A stretch of 64,000 nt of DNA from Rathayibacter sp. SW19. Its GTDB lineage: Bacteria; Actinomycetota; Actinomycetes; Actinomycetales; Microbacteriaceae. The position numbers and the translations under genes are program-made. Every line of letters starts with the position of its first letter. Positions within the stretch are counted from its first letter, which is position 1. The notes beneath the pieces are model-generated. The model had not been told where the DNA came from and made no database searches. It worked only from the letters and a program-made list of their open reading frames with translations. The stretch is from the NCBI RefSeq assembly GCF_030866825.1, contig NZ_CP133020.1, forward strand, positions 3,162,001 through 3,226,000. Reading direction: 5' to 3'. This document shows positions 25,752-34,349 of this stretch, one piece after another.

Positions 25752-27350
25752 ATGCCATCCGTCATCGTCGTCGGGAGCGGTATTGCCGGCCTGAGCGCCG
25801 CCCTGAGACTGAGTGCAACGCACAGCGTGACCCTGATCACGAAAGCAACGCTCTGCGACAGCAATACGCGCTTCGCGCAGGGCGGCATCGCTGCCGTGCT
25901 GTCGGCAGGGCTCGGCGCTCCCGTCGACGGCGGGGAAAGGGCGCGCGAATCGGACAGCACCGAAGCACACATCCTCGACACGCTCCGCGCTGGGGCAGGC
26001 CTGTCTGACTACGCGGCCGCGGAGGCACTGTGCACCGGCGCGGCCGACGGAATCCGCGACCTGATCGCCTCCGGTGTGCATTTTGATCGTCAAGGCGGCA
26101 ACCTGGCCCGCGGGCTTGAGGCCGCTCATACGCACGCTCGCGTGCTCCACGCAGGTGGCGACGCGACCGGAGCCGCAATAGAGAAGTCGCTGGTGGACGT
26201 GGTGCGCGCATCCACCGTCGCCGTGGCCGAAAATGCGTTCCTGACCGACCTGGAGGTCGACGCCGGTCATGTCGTCGGTGTGCAGCTGCGATGCGGCGAT
26301 GCCACAGAGCGCGCGTTCGCCGACACGGTCATCCTTGCGACAGGAGGAGCGGGACAGCTGTACCGGCACACGACCAACCCCGAAGCCGCGACCGGGGACG
26401 GAATCGCAGCGGCTTGGCGAGCAGGCGCCACGCTGGCCGATGTCGAGTTCTACCAGTTCCACCCCACCGCGCTGGCTGTGCCGGGCAACTTCTTGGTGTC
26501 GGAGGCCGTCCGCGGCGAGGGTGCCGTGCTGCTCAACGCTGCCGGCGACCGGTTCATGCGCGGCGTTCATCCGGATGCCGAACTCGCGCCGCGCGACGTC
26601 GTCGCGCGTTCGATCGCGGCAGAGATGGCGACGCAGGGCGGTAGGCCGGTTCTTCTGGACGCGACAGCGCTCGGCAGATCCTTCCTGGCGGAACGATTCC
26701 CGACGATCGATGCGGCAACGCGGGCGGCCGGGTTCGACTGGGCCCACGAGCCGGTTCCAGTCACCCCTGCCGCCCACTACTGGATGGGCGGAATCGCAAC
26801 CGACCTCAACGGACGCACGTCGCTGCCTGGCCTCTACGCCGTCGGCGAGGCGGCTTGCACCGGTGTGCACGGCGCCAACCGGCTCGCGTCGAACTCCCTC
26901 CTGGAGGGGCTCGTGTTCGCTGCGCGTGCGGCGAAAGACATCGGCGGACGGGGTCTCGATACAGTCGCTAGCGCTCCCTACCCTTCGAGACGGCCGCCCT
27001 TCGGCAAGCTCAGGGACTGGGCCTCCTCAGGGCACCGCTCGACCAACGAGGTCGTCGACCGGAGCGCGATGCAGCAGCTCATGTGGGACGCCGCAGGCGT
27101 GCTTCGCTCGGGCGACTCGCTCGAGCGCGCGGCAGTCACCCTCAGCGCGTGGCGTGGTGTGGATCCGGCATCCGCCACGATCGAGCAGCTTGAAGATGCG
27201 AATCTGCTTGAACTCGCCAGGATTCTTGTGCACTCGGCGTGCGAGCGCACCGAGTCGCGGGGTGCCCACGCACGCTCGGACTTTCCACGGACATCCGCCG
27301 AATTCGAACGCCATCTCACCTGGACTCGAGAGGACGCCCTCAGATGCTGA
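25752..27350 (+). CDS. nadB: L-aspartate oxidase, with in-frame repeat insertion
   Basis: FAD enzyme oxidising L-aspartate to iminoaspartate for NadA. VVGSGIAGLSAALRL is the N-terminal dinucleotide-binding fold, SNTRFAQGGIAAV the family motif, and YAVGEAACTGVHGANRLASNSLLEGLVFAARAA the conserved FAD/substrate region. The open frame reaches back to 25680 but overlaps nadA; ATG 25752 fits. Shortly after that motif the frame passes through a one-armed copy of the palindromic repeat (26952-27050), encoding RGLDTVASAPYPSRRPPFGK and onward, just before the C-terminal helical domain (MQQLMWDAAGVLRSGD). The stop overlaps nadC. Confidence 0.95.
   Translation: MPSVIVVGSGIAGLSAALRLSATHSVTLITKATLCDSNTRFAQGGIAAVLSAGLGAPVDGGERARESDSTEAHILDTLRAGAGLSDYAAAEALCTGAADGIRDLIASGVHFDRQGGNLARGLEAAHTHARVLHAGGDATGAAIEKSLVDVVRASTVAVAENAFLTDLEVDAGHVVGVQLRCGDATERAFADTVILATGGAGQLYRHTTNPEAATGDGIAAAWRAGATLADVEFYQFHPTALAVPGNFLVSEAVRGEGAVLLNAAGDRFMRGVHPDAELAPRDVVARSIAAEMATQGGRPVLLDATALGRSFLAERFPTIDAATRAAGFDWAHEPVPVTPAAHYWMGGIATDLNGRTSLPGLYAVGEAACTGVHGANRLASNSLLEGLVFAARAAKDIGGRGLDTVASAPYPSRRPPFGKLRDWASSGHRSTNEVVDRSAMQQLMWDAAGVLRSGDSLERAAVTLSAWRGVDPASATIEQLEDANLLELARILVHSACERTESRGAHARSDFPRTSAEFERHLTWTREDALRC
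26952..27050. repeat. Palindromic repeat copy inside nadB, reading frame preserved
   Basis: The plus strand starts GGTCTCGATACAGTCGCT and continues CTACCCTTCGAGACGGCCGC, then GGCCTCCTCAGGGCACCGCT and CGACCAACGAG. This is close to the complement of the left arm at 7742, with an extra TTCGGCAAGCTCAGGGAC module that corresponds to one at 18310-18330. Unlike the gcvP copy it has one arm only. Confidence 0.87.
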
Positions 27351-28216
27351 CCCCGCAGCTCATTGACAACGTTGTGCGCAACGCGCTCGCCGAGGATGCC
27401 CCCTGGGGCGATATCACCAGCGAGCTGCTCATCCCGCAGGCGGCGGCAGCGCACGCCACACTGATCGCGCGAGAACCCGGCATCTTCAGCGGCGGCGCCG
27501 TGTTCACCGCCACGATGGCGGCGACCGACCCGTCGACCACGACAACGCTGCTGATCGACGAAGGCGGCGCGTTCGCGAAGGGTGACACGCTGGCATCCGT
27601 CGTGGGTCCCGCGCGCGGTGTGCTGCGGGCCGAGCGGGTCGCGCTCAACCTCGTGCAACGGATGAGCGGCATCGCAACCCTGACCGCCGCATTCGTGGCA
27701 GAGACTGCCGGCACCGGCGCGCGCGTCGTCGACACCCGTAAGACGACGCCCGGGCTGCGTGCGCTCGAGCGGCACGCTGTCGTTTGTGGCGGCGGTCATA
27801 ACCACCGCTTCTCGCTGTCGGATGCCGTGATGGCCAAGGACAACCATCTCGTGCTGCTGACTGCCGGCGGTCTCGACCTCACCGAGGCGCTGCGTCTGGC
27901 GCGATCGAGGCTGTCGCACACCACGCACTTCGAAGTCGAAGTCGACCGCATCGACCAGATCGAACCGGTGCTCGCCGCCGGGGTCGACACAATCATGCTT
28001 GACAACTTTTCGCTCGACGAACTGCGGCAAGGCGTTGCGCTGATCGACGGCCGATGCATCGTTGAGGCGAGCGGCAACGTGAGCCTGGAAACAGTCGGCG
28101 CGATCGCCCGAACGGGCGTGGATATCATCTCGGCGGGCGCCCTGACGCACAGTGTGCGTTCCTTGGATCTCGGACTCGACATCGTCGTCGATCATGCCGG
28201 CGGTGATCCCGCATGA
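27344..28216 (+). CDS. nadC: Nicotinate-nucleotide pyrophosphorylase (carboxylating)
   Basis: Quinolinate phosphoribosyltransferase, the third step of de novo NAD synthesis, forming nicotinate mononucleotide. ATG 27344 overlaps the nadB stop and gives 290 residues, the family's usual size. Motifs: EDAPWGDITSELLIP, LNLVQRMSGIATLTAAFV, DTRKTTPGLRALERHAVVCGGGHNHRF (substrate-binding Arg/Lys/His set) and the C-terminal barrel EASGNVSLETVGAIARTGVDIISAGALTHS. Its stop overlaps the start of the cysteine desulfurase (ATGA). Confidence 0.97.
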   Translation: MLTPQLIDNVVRNALAEDAPWGDITSELLIPQAAAAHATLIAREPGIFSGGAVFTATMAATDPSTTTTLLIDEGGAFAKGDTLASVVGPARGVLRAERVALNLVQRMSGIATLTAAFVAETAGTGARVVDTRKTTPGLRALERHAVVCGGGHNHRFSLSDAVMAKDNHLVLLTAGGLDLTEALRLARSRLSHTTHFEVEVDRIDQIEPVLAAGVDTIMLDNFSLDELRQGVALIDGRCIVEASGNVSLETVGAIARTGVDIISAGALTHSVRSLDLGLDIVVDHAGGDPA

Positions 28217-29373
28217 TCTACCTGGACGCAGCGGCCACCACTCCGGTGCGCCGAGACGTGCTTGAGGCAGCGTGGCCCTATTTGACCAGCAGTTACGGCA
28301 ACGCGTCCAGCCATCACTCTGTCGGCGAGGTGGCCGCGCGCGCACTGACGGATGCACGCAAGCGGGTTGCAGCCTGGCTCGGCTGCCGCGCGAACGACGT
28401 GATCTTCACCTCGGGCGGAACCGAGGCGGACAATCTGGCCGTCAAGGGCATCGCCCTGGCAACACCGTGTGGGCGGCATATCGTCACCACCCGGATCGAA
28501 CACGAGGCCGTCCTGGAAAGCATCGAGTATCTGCGCCGCTTTCACGGGTTCGACGTCAGCTTCGCTGAGGTGGACCGGCACGGCATCGTGTCGCTCGAGT
28601 CATTCACCGCCCTCCTGCGCCCCGACACAACGCTAGCCACCGTCATGTACGCGAACAACGAGATCGGCACGGTGCAGCCGATCTCCGAGCTCACCGCCGC
28701 CTCACACGCTGTCGGAGTTCCCTTCCACACCGATGCAGTGCAGGCGGCCGGCTGGCTGGACTGCTCAGTCGCGACACTCGGCGTCGACGCACTGAGCATC
28801 GCCGGTCACAAACTCGGGGCTCCCAAAGGCATCGGTGCGCTGTTCGTGCGCGGACGCATCCCTCTCGAGCCGGTGTTGCACGGCGGCGGGCAGGAGCGCG
28901 GTAAAAGGTCCGGCACAGAGAATCTCGCGGGAGCGGTCGCGCTCGCTCGCGCCGTGCAGCTAGCCGAGCAAGATCGCCGGCACAATGCCAACCAAGCGGC
29001 GGATGCGCGTGACGCCTTCATCGCGGCCGTCACCGCGCGCGTGCCCGGCGCAGAACTGACGGGACATCCCCAGCGGCGTCTGCCGACGAGTGCGTCCTTC
29101 GTCTTCCCCGGCGCCAGCGGCGAGTCGGTGCTGCTCGAGCTTGAGCGAAGAGGCATTGTGTCTTCCAGCGGTTCGGCCTGCGCTGCCGGCAGCGACGACC
29201 CGTCGCACGTGCTCATCGCGCTCGGCTACCCGGAGGACGTGGCGAAAAGCGCCGTGCGCTTCTCCTGGGGTGCCGACATCGACCGGCAGGCGCTCGTCGA
29301 GGTTGCAGACGCTGTGCGTGCGGCCGTCGAGCAGGTGCACGGCATCACACAATCACGCTCAGTCGCGATCTGA
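28213..29373 (+). CDS. Cysteine desulfurase (NifS/IscS-like), nad-operon paralogue
   Basis: PLP enzyme of 386 residues that takes sulfur from cysteine for Fe-S clusters. Lys200 in SIAGHKLGAPKG binds PLP, IEHEAVLES carries the ring-stacking His, and Cys323 in SSSGSACAAGSDDPSHVL is the catalytic cysteine on a short class I loop. The start overlaps nadC (ATGA). Its presence as the last gene of a nad operon suggests it serves the [4Fe-4S] cluster of NadA, as proposed for NifS-like proteins next to nadA in other bacteria; that is inference. Confidence 0.93.
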   Translation: MIYLDAAATTPVRRDVLEAAWPYLTSSYGNASSHHSVGEVAARALTDARKRVAAWLGCRANDVIFTSGGTEADNLAVKGIALATPCGRHIVTTRIEHEAVLESIEYLRRFHGFDVSFAEVDRHGIVSLESFTALLRPDTTLATVMYANNEIGTVQPISELTAASHAVGVPFHTDAVQAAGWLDCSVATLGVDALSIAGHKLGAPKGIGALFVRGRIPLEPVLHGGGQERGKRSGTENLAGAVALARAVQLAEQDRRHNANQAADARDAFIAAVTARVPGAELTGHPQRRLPTSASFVFPGASGESVLLELERRGIVSSSGSACAAGSDDPSHVLIALGYPEDVAKSAVRFSWGADIDRQALVEVADAVRAAVEQVHGITQSRSVAI

Positions 29374-29555
29374 TATTGTGACTGCCGTTTTGGCACGGCA
29401 TACGCTACGCTTAACCGGCAGTTGTTGTGTTACGCAGGAATTTTAAGCGGCGCACGGTCCACCCGGATCCGAAAGCCGCTTCTCTGAGGGGCGGAAAAGA
29501 ACACCGCGACAAGGGTCCCGACAGTCGGGGCCTGGCAAACTCTCAAGGAGAAATT

Positions 29556-29759
29556 ATGGCAACCGGAACCGTCAAGTGGTTCAACTCGGAAAAGGGCTTC
29601 GGCTTCATCGCACCGGACGACGGCAGCGCCGACGTCTTCGCGCACTTCTCGGCGATCGCAGCAAGCGGCTTCCGCTCGCTCGAAGAGAACCAGAAGGTCG
29701 AGTTCGAGGTCGTCCGCGGACCCAAGGGTCTTCAGGCAGAGAACATCCGCCCGCTGTAA
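29556..29759 (+). CDS. cspA: Cold-shock protein (CspA family)
   Basis: A 67-residue single OB-fold nucleic-acid chaperone. RNP1 (KGFGFIAP) and RNP2 (DVFAHF) are intact. ATG 29556 has AAGGAG 7 bases upstream, which excludes the longer frame from 29427. The 182 bases between the previous stop and this start hold no gene and probably form a long structured leader, as is usual for cold-shock mRNAs; a small hairpin TGCCGT/ACGGCA (29383-29400) lies at its start. A perfect terminator follows. Confidence 0.97.
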   Translation: MATGTVKWFNSEKGFGFIAPDDGSADVFAHFSAIAASGFRSLEENQKVEFEVVRGPKGLQAENIRPL

Positions 29760-29778
29760 GGCGAACGAGACTTCCAAA

Positions 29779-29820
29779 AAACGGGTGGCAGGGCTTCGGC
29801 CCTGCCACCCGTTTCTCTTT
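29779..29820 (+). terminator. Rho-independent terminator after cspA
   Basis: Perfect 16-base-pair stem (AAACGGGTGGCAGGGC at 29779-29794 and its complement at 29799-29814) with a TTCG tetraloop, followed by CTCTTT. One of the clearest terminators in the window. Confidence 0.95.
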
Positions 29821-29836
29821 CGCGTCGACGTGCCCG

Positions 29837-29897
29837 GTGCGCCACTTCGTGCGTCAAGCGCCATTTCAACTGGCGCACGACGCAGCAAGTGACGCAC
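29837..29897. repeat. Long imperfect hairpin, repeat family B copy 1
   Basis: Outer arms GTGCGCCACTT (29837-29847) and AAGTGACGCAC (29887-29897) pair with one mismatch. Inner arms TGCGTCAAGCGCCA and TGGCGCACGACGCA flank TTTCAAC. A closely related element is at 40235-40301, sharing TGGCGCACG, a GCAG stretch, AGTGRCGCACAG and the CAACTGG core. It lies between the cspA terminator and the end of the convergent aldo/keto reductase gene. Confidence 0.75.
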
Positions 29898-29942
29898 AGG
29901 AACTGGATAGCACGAGCGCCCGCGGCCTTCGGCCGCTGAGGA

Positions 29943-30953
29943 TTACGCCTCGCGCGTCTTCGGAGAACTCTCAAGAGTACGAGCGGGGTCGCGTTCTACG
30001 ACGTTGCCGAGCGCCACGTCGATCCGGGCAAGTTGTTCGGCCGGGATCGTGACACCGGACGCCCTCACGTTCTCCCGCACTTGCTCCGGCCGGGAGGCCC
30101 CGATGATGGCGGATGCGACGTTGTCGTTCTGCAGAACCCAGGCGACCGCGAGTTGCGCCAGTGACAGGCCGAGCTCGCCTGCGATCGGGGTGAGCTTCTG
30201 TACCCGGGTCAGCACGTCATCGCGCAGAAAACGCTTGACCATATTCGCGCCGCCCTTCGTGTCGGTTGCCCGGCTGCCTTCCGGCAGGCCCGCTCCCGGC
30301 TTGTATTTGCCGGTGAGCACACCCTGCGCGATCGGGGACCAGACGATCTGCGAGATGCCGAGTTCGCGTGAGGTCGGCACGACTTCCGCCTCGATGACGC
30401 GCCAGAGCGCCGAGTATTGCGGCTGGTTCGAGATGAGCTGAAAGCCGAGCTGTGTCGCAAGTGCGTGACCGTCGCGCAGCTGCTGCGCCGTCCATTCGCT
30501 CACGCCGATGTAGAGCGCCTTGCCGGCCCGCACGACATCCGCGAACGCCTGCATTGTCTCTTCGAGCGGAGTCTCGACGTCATAGCGGTGTGCTTGGTAC
30601 AGGTCGACGTAGTCGGTCTGCAGCCTGGTCAGCGAGCCGTCGATTGACTCCAAGATGTGCTTGCGCGACAGACCGACATCGTTATGACCTTTTGGCCCGG
30701 TCGGGCCGAACACCTTGGTGAAGATCTCGATCGACTGGCGTCGCTGTCCTTTCAATGCCTCGCCCAGGACGGTCTCGGCCGCGGTATTCGCGTAGACATC
30801 CGCGGTGTCGAAGGTGGTAATCCCTGCGTCGAGAGCTGCGCGAACACACGCGAACGCGATGTCGTTTTCAATCTGCGAGCCATGCGTCAGCCAGTTGCCA
30901 TATGTGATTTCTGAGATCTTAAAACCGGAGTTGCCGAGGTAACGAAAATTCAT
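29943..30953 (-). CDS. Aldo/keto reductase
   Basis: NADPH-dependent oxidoreductase of the aldo/keto reductase superfamily, 336 residues. The catalytic tetrad is visible: Asp49 and Tyr54 in FDTADVYANT, Lys80 in IFTKVFGPTG and His122 in LYQAHRYD. The GYG-like start (FKISEITYGNWLTHG) and the ASAIIGASRPEQVREN cofactor-binding region match the Kv-beta/YghZ-like branch. It is a single gene, downstream of and on the same strand as the two-component system (80 bases). The substrate is unknown. Confidence 0.93.
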   Translation of the reverse strand: MNFRYLGNSGFKISEITYGNWLTHGSQIENDIAFACVRAALDAGITTFDTADVYANTAAETVLGEALKGQRRQSIEIFTKVFGPTGPKGHNDVGLSRKHILESIDGSLTRLQTDYVDLYQAHRYDVETPLEETMQAFADVVRAGKALYIGVSEWTAQQLRDGHALATQLGFQLISNQPQYSALWRVIEAEVVPTSRELGISQIVWSPIAQGVLTGKYKPGAGLPEGSRATDTKGGANMVKRFLRDDVLTRVQKLTPIAGELGLSLAQLAVAWVLQNDNVASAIIGASRPEQVRENVRASGVTIPAEQLARIDVALGNVVERDPARTLESSPKTREA

Positions 30954-31033
30954 GCTTCCAGCCTAGGCCTGCATCGGAACCGGGCCGGCGACGGTCGAAG
31001 CGGAGTGGGCGACTGGCGAGTATCCTGGGTCGC

Positions 31034-32173
31034 TCACGCAGCAACGGGGGGCAAGATGAGATCCAGTTGAAAACCGGCCTCGCTTTGCCGCGCCTGAACA
31101 CGGCCGCCGTGCGCTTCGACGATTCCGCGCACGATTGCCAGCCCGAGACCTGCGCCGGCGGACGCCCCCGGGGTATCGGCGGTGCGAGAGCTGTCCGCCC
31201 GCCAGCCGACGTCGAACATTCGGCCGAGATTCTCCGCCGCCACGCCCGGGCCCTGGTCGATGACGCTGAGGATGAGCTGGCCGTCTGACAACGTGTCCGC
31301 TCGGATCAGGATCGTGCTGTTGTCGGGGGCGTGCCGCACGCCGTTGGTCAGGAGGTTCCCGATGGCGCGGGTGAGCTCGCGCGGGTCGGCCCAGATGATA
31401 TGACTGCCGATCCGGTCTTGCGCAATCTGGATTCCTCGGCCCGCTGCGACTGTCTGAACGTCTGAAACGGCATCCGAAACCAGATCGAGGAGCACGACGG
31501 CTTCCGGATGGAGCTCCAGGGTTCCCGTCTGCAGTTTGGACAGCTCGAAGAGGTCGTCGACCAATTGGGTGACACTATCAACCTTGCCCCGGATGAGTCG
31601 GGCGTAGGCGCGCGGGTCGGGAGCTGTGCCTTCTTCAAGCGCCTCGGCCATCGCGCGCATTCCGGCAAGCGGTGTGCGCAGATCGTGGGAGATCCACGCG
31701 AAGAACTGCTTTCGCGCCTCATCGAGCTCGGCGACTTGGGCACGTGCGTCTGCCAACCGCTGTGACGTTGACGCAAGCTCTGCCGCAACCGCATCGAACT
31801 CACGCAGACCGGTCGCAGGCGCATCGACGATGTCGCCGCGGCCGACGCGCCGAGTTGACGAGACAACGGCAGCCGTCGAAGACCGCACAACCGAACGAGC
31901 GACCAGCCACGCGGCGGCAACGCTCATGACAGCGGAGACCCCAATCACCCAGCCGAGCACGTTCAGGTCATGGGCCGAAAGATACATCTCCGCGGCGACG
32001 GCGAGAGCCGAAGCCGTGATTGAGAGCACGGCCCCGGCCAGCACGATCGCAAGCCGGGCGGCGATGCCTGCGCGACGCGCCGCTCGCAACACGACGAGCG
32101 TGAGAGCGGTTACGGAAGCGGTCACCGCAAGGGTGGTCGCCACAACGAGCAGGAAGGCAGGAGCCGCTAGCAC
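31034..32173 (-). CDS. Sensor histidine kinase
   Basis: Membrane sensor kinase, about 379 residues. Two hydrophobic segments at the start (FLLVVATTLAVTASVTALTLVVL and IVLAGAVLSITASALAVA) are followed by a third (LGWVIGVSAVMSVAAAWLVA), a HAMP-like linker, the HisKA box FFAWISHDLRTPLAGMRAMA and an HATPase_c domain with N box GNLLTNGVRHAP, G1 DQGPGV and G2 GAGLGLAIV. The frame opens at 32233, but GTG 32173 overlaps the regulator's stop by seven bases and removes a polar stub, so I prefer it. There is no large extracytoplasmic domain, so the signal is probably sensed in the membrane. Partner: the regulator directly upstream. Confidence 0.92.
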   Translation of the reverse strand: MLAAPAFLLVVATTLAVTASVTALTLVVLRAARRAGIAARLAIVLAGAVLSITASALAVAAEMYLSAHDLNVLGWVIGVSAVMSVAAAWLVARSVVRSSTAAVVSSTRRVGRGDIVDAPATGLREFDAVAAELASTSQRLADARAQVAELDEARKQFFAWISHDLRTPLAGMRAMAEALEEGTAPDPRAYARLIRGKVDSVTQLVDDLFELSKLQTGTLELHPEAVVLLDLVSDAVSDVQTVAAGRGIQIAQDRIGSHIIWADPRELTRAIGNLLTNGVRHAPDNSTILIRADTLSDGQLILSVIDQGPGVAAENLGRMFDVGWRADSSRTADTPGASAGAGLGLAIVRGIVEAHGGRVQARQSEAGFQLDLILPPVAA

Positions 32174-32874
32174 GATGTTCCGCCGTCGACACTCAGCCGA
32201 TAGCCCGCGCCCCACTCGGTCATGAGGAAGCACGGAAACCGAGGATCCGGCTCAATCTTCTCGCGAAGTCGGCGAACATGCACCGTGACCGTCGATGCGT
32301 CGCCGAAGCCCCACTGCCACACTTCACGCATGATCTCCTCCCGGCTGATCACTCGCTGCGGGTTGCGAGCAAGGTAGAGGAACAATTGGTACTCGCGGGT
32401 GGTCAGGTCGATCTCACGCCCCGCCACCCACACCCGACGGTGCGCAGGGTCGATTCGGAACTGGCCGACGGCGAACTCCAGCGGTGCTCCTGCCGCCGCA
32501 CCGGCGGCGGTGCGGCGCAGCTGGGCATTGACTCGAAGCTGCAATTCCCGAAGCGAGAACGGTTTCGTCAGGTAGTCGTCTGCGCCGCCTTCGAGCCCTT
32601 CGATGCGGCTCTCAACGCTGTCGAGCGCGGTGAGCATGATGATCGGAACAGCGGAGACGGCGCGCACCTGTCGGCACACTTCGTCGCCATCGATATGCGG
32701 AAGCATGCGGTCGAGGATGAGGAGGTCCGGCATCCGCTCGTGCACCGCGGCAAGGGCGCTTTCGCCGTCTGCGTGCTGGACCACATCGCATCCGGCCGCA
32801 CGGAGATGATCGGCGATGACGGTGCGCACAGTGGCATCGTCTTCGACGACCATGATCCGCGCCCCAGACTGCAT
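32167..32874 (-). CDS. OmpR-family response regulator
   Basis: A 235-residue DNA-binding regulator. The receiver domain has the acidic pocket Glu11/Asp12/Asp13, phospho-acceptor Asp55 in LLILDRMLP and Lys104 in YLTKPFSLREL. A Gly/Ala linker (TAAGAAAGAP) precedes the winged helix (VAGREIDLTTREYQLFLYLARNPQRVISREEIMREVW, then VTVHVRRLREKIEPDP). It is co-transcribed and overlapping with the kinase gene. Regulated genes are unknown. Confidence 0.95.
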   Translation of the reverse strand: MQSGARIMVVEDDATVRTVIADHLRAAGCDVVQHADGESALAAVHERMPDLLILDRMLPHIDGDEVCRQVRAVSAVPIIMLTALDSVESRIEGLEGGADDYLTKPFSLRELQLRVNAQLRRTAAGAAAGAPLEFAVGQFRIDPAHRRVWVAGREIDLTTREYQLFLYLARNPQRVISREEIMREVWQWGFGDASTVTVHVRRLREKIEPDPRFPCFLMTEWGAGYRLSVDGGTSC

Positions 32875-33139
32875 GATCCGAGCGTAGACGGGCCAGCGGT
32901 GTAAGCGAACAGCGAATTCTTACGACTCTGAAATATCCGGTTACGGGCCTGAAAGCTTCGTCCTCCGCTCGCGCACCGGCTGCTTATCTGGTTCGTGCGC
33001 CGCCACTGTGGCGAGGTGTTCGTGGCCAGCTGATCGTGGCGAGGTGAAACCACTGCGGGCGAGCTGAAACGGCGCGCGCGAACTCCGGCAGTACCATCCA
33101 GCCCCGGCCTCCGTGGCCAGACAAGAAGTGAGGAAGATC

Positions 33140-34276
33140 ATGAAAATTGCAACACGACTGTGTGTGGCCGCGATCGCCACCGCAAGCCTGATCGGTGCGG
33201 GTGCAACCGCCGCAAACGCGGACACTGTCGCCGCAGACGCACCCAATGCCCGACCGGTCGGCACCGTACTCGTGCAGACGGACGGCCTGACCGGCAACGC
33301 GATCGTCAGCTACGATCGCTTGCCAGACGGCACCCTCCGGCAGGCAGGGACGTACCCGACCGGCGGCCTCGGTGTGGCGCTCGGCGGGTCGGTCGTCGAC
33401 CATCTCGCCTCGCAGAGTTCCTTGGCCGCGGACGGCAACGCCGTCTTCGCGGTGAACGGAGGAAGCAACACGATTACCTCCTTCCTTCAGTTCGGCGACC
33501 GGCTCATTCAACGTCAGGTGATCGGATCCAACGGTGAGGCGCCGGTCAGCATTGCGGCCCACGGAGCCCGCGTCTTCGTGCTCAACGCGCGCGGCGGCGG
33601 ATCGATCCAAGGCTTCCTCAACCTGGGCGGTCATCTCATCAGCGTGCCCGCGTGGCATCGCGCACTCGGTCTGAACCCGAACGCCACCCCTGAGTTCACC
33701 AGCACGCCGGCCCAGATCGCGTTCACGCCCGACGGGTCAAAGCTCGTGATTGCCACCAAGGGCGGCACGAGCTCGTTCGATGTGTTCACCATGAATCTCT
33801 TGGGGCCGTCGCAGCTGCCGGTCGTGACCAGCCTGCCGGGCGCAGTCCCGTTCGGATTCCAGTTCGACGCCGCCGGCCGGCTGGTCACCAGCGAAGCCGG
33901 CACGAATTCGGTTGCTAGCTTCACGGTCAATTCTGACGGGTCTCTGACGAAGATCTCAGAGCAGGCGACGGGCCAGAAAGCAACCTGCTGGCTCGTGATC
34001 GACGGTCAGTTCGTGTACGCATCCAACGCCGGAAGCGGCACCCTCAGCGGCTACCAGCTCGGCCAAGACGGTGCGCTCACCGCGCTCGGCACCACCCCGA
34101 CGGATGCCGGTACCGTCGATGCTGCGGTCTCGCGCGATGGCCAGTACCTGTATGTGCAGACCGGTGCCGCTGGCAACGTCGATGAATTCCGCGTTGCCCC
34201 GAACGGATCGCTCCAGAGCATTGGCACGGTCACGGTGCCCGGCGCTGTGGGCGGAGAGGGCATCGTCGCGAACTGA
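33140..34276 (+). CDS. Secreted beta-propeller (lactonase-family) protein
   Basis: 378 residues with a Sec signal peptide (MKIATRLCVAAIATASLIGAG, cleavage probably at ANA-D). The rest is a chain of beta-propeller repeats, recognisable by recurrent NSDGSL / APNGSL turns and blades such as GTVLVQTDGLTGNAIVSYDRLPDGTL and YVQTGAAGNVDEFRVAPNGSL. This is the pattern of the seven-bladed lactonase family (PF10282). In some members it means 6-phosphogluconolactonase, but an exported protein is unlikely to do that. ATG 33140 is chosen because AGGAAG precedes it. The function is not known. Confidence 0.87.
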   Translation: MKIATRLCVAAIATASLIGAGATAANADTVAADAPNARPVGTVLVQTDGLTGNAIVSYDRLPDGTLRQAGTYPTGGLGVALGGSVVDHLASQSSLAADGNAVFAVNGGSNTITSFLQFGDRLIQRQVIGSNGEAPVSIAAHGARVFVLNARGGGSIQGFLNLGGHLISVPAWHRALGLNPNATPEFTSTPAQIAFTPDGSKLVIATKGGTSSFDVFTMNLLGPSQLPVVTSLPGAVPFGFQFDAAGRLVTSEAGTNSVASFTVNSDGSLTKISEQATGQKATCWLVIDGQFVYASNAGSGTLSGYQLGQDGALTALGTTPTDAGTVDAAVSRDGQYLYVQTGAAGNVDEFRVAPNGSLQSIGTVTVPGAVGGEGIVAN

Positions 34277-34293
34277 CCTTGTGTCAAGAAGTG

Positions 34294-34345
34294 CAAGTGG
34301 CTCCGAGGGCACGCAGGTGCGCGCCCTCGGAGCCACTTGTTGTTG
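34294..34345. terminator. Terminator between convergent genes
   Basis: Perfect 17-base-pair stem (CAAGTGGCTCCGAGGGC at 34294-34310 and its complement at 34323-34339), 12-base loop, then TTGTTGGTTG on the plus strand. It ends the beta-propeller gene and probably also serves the methyltransferase gene from the other side. Confidence 0.92.
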
Positions 34346-34349
34346 GTTG

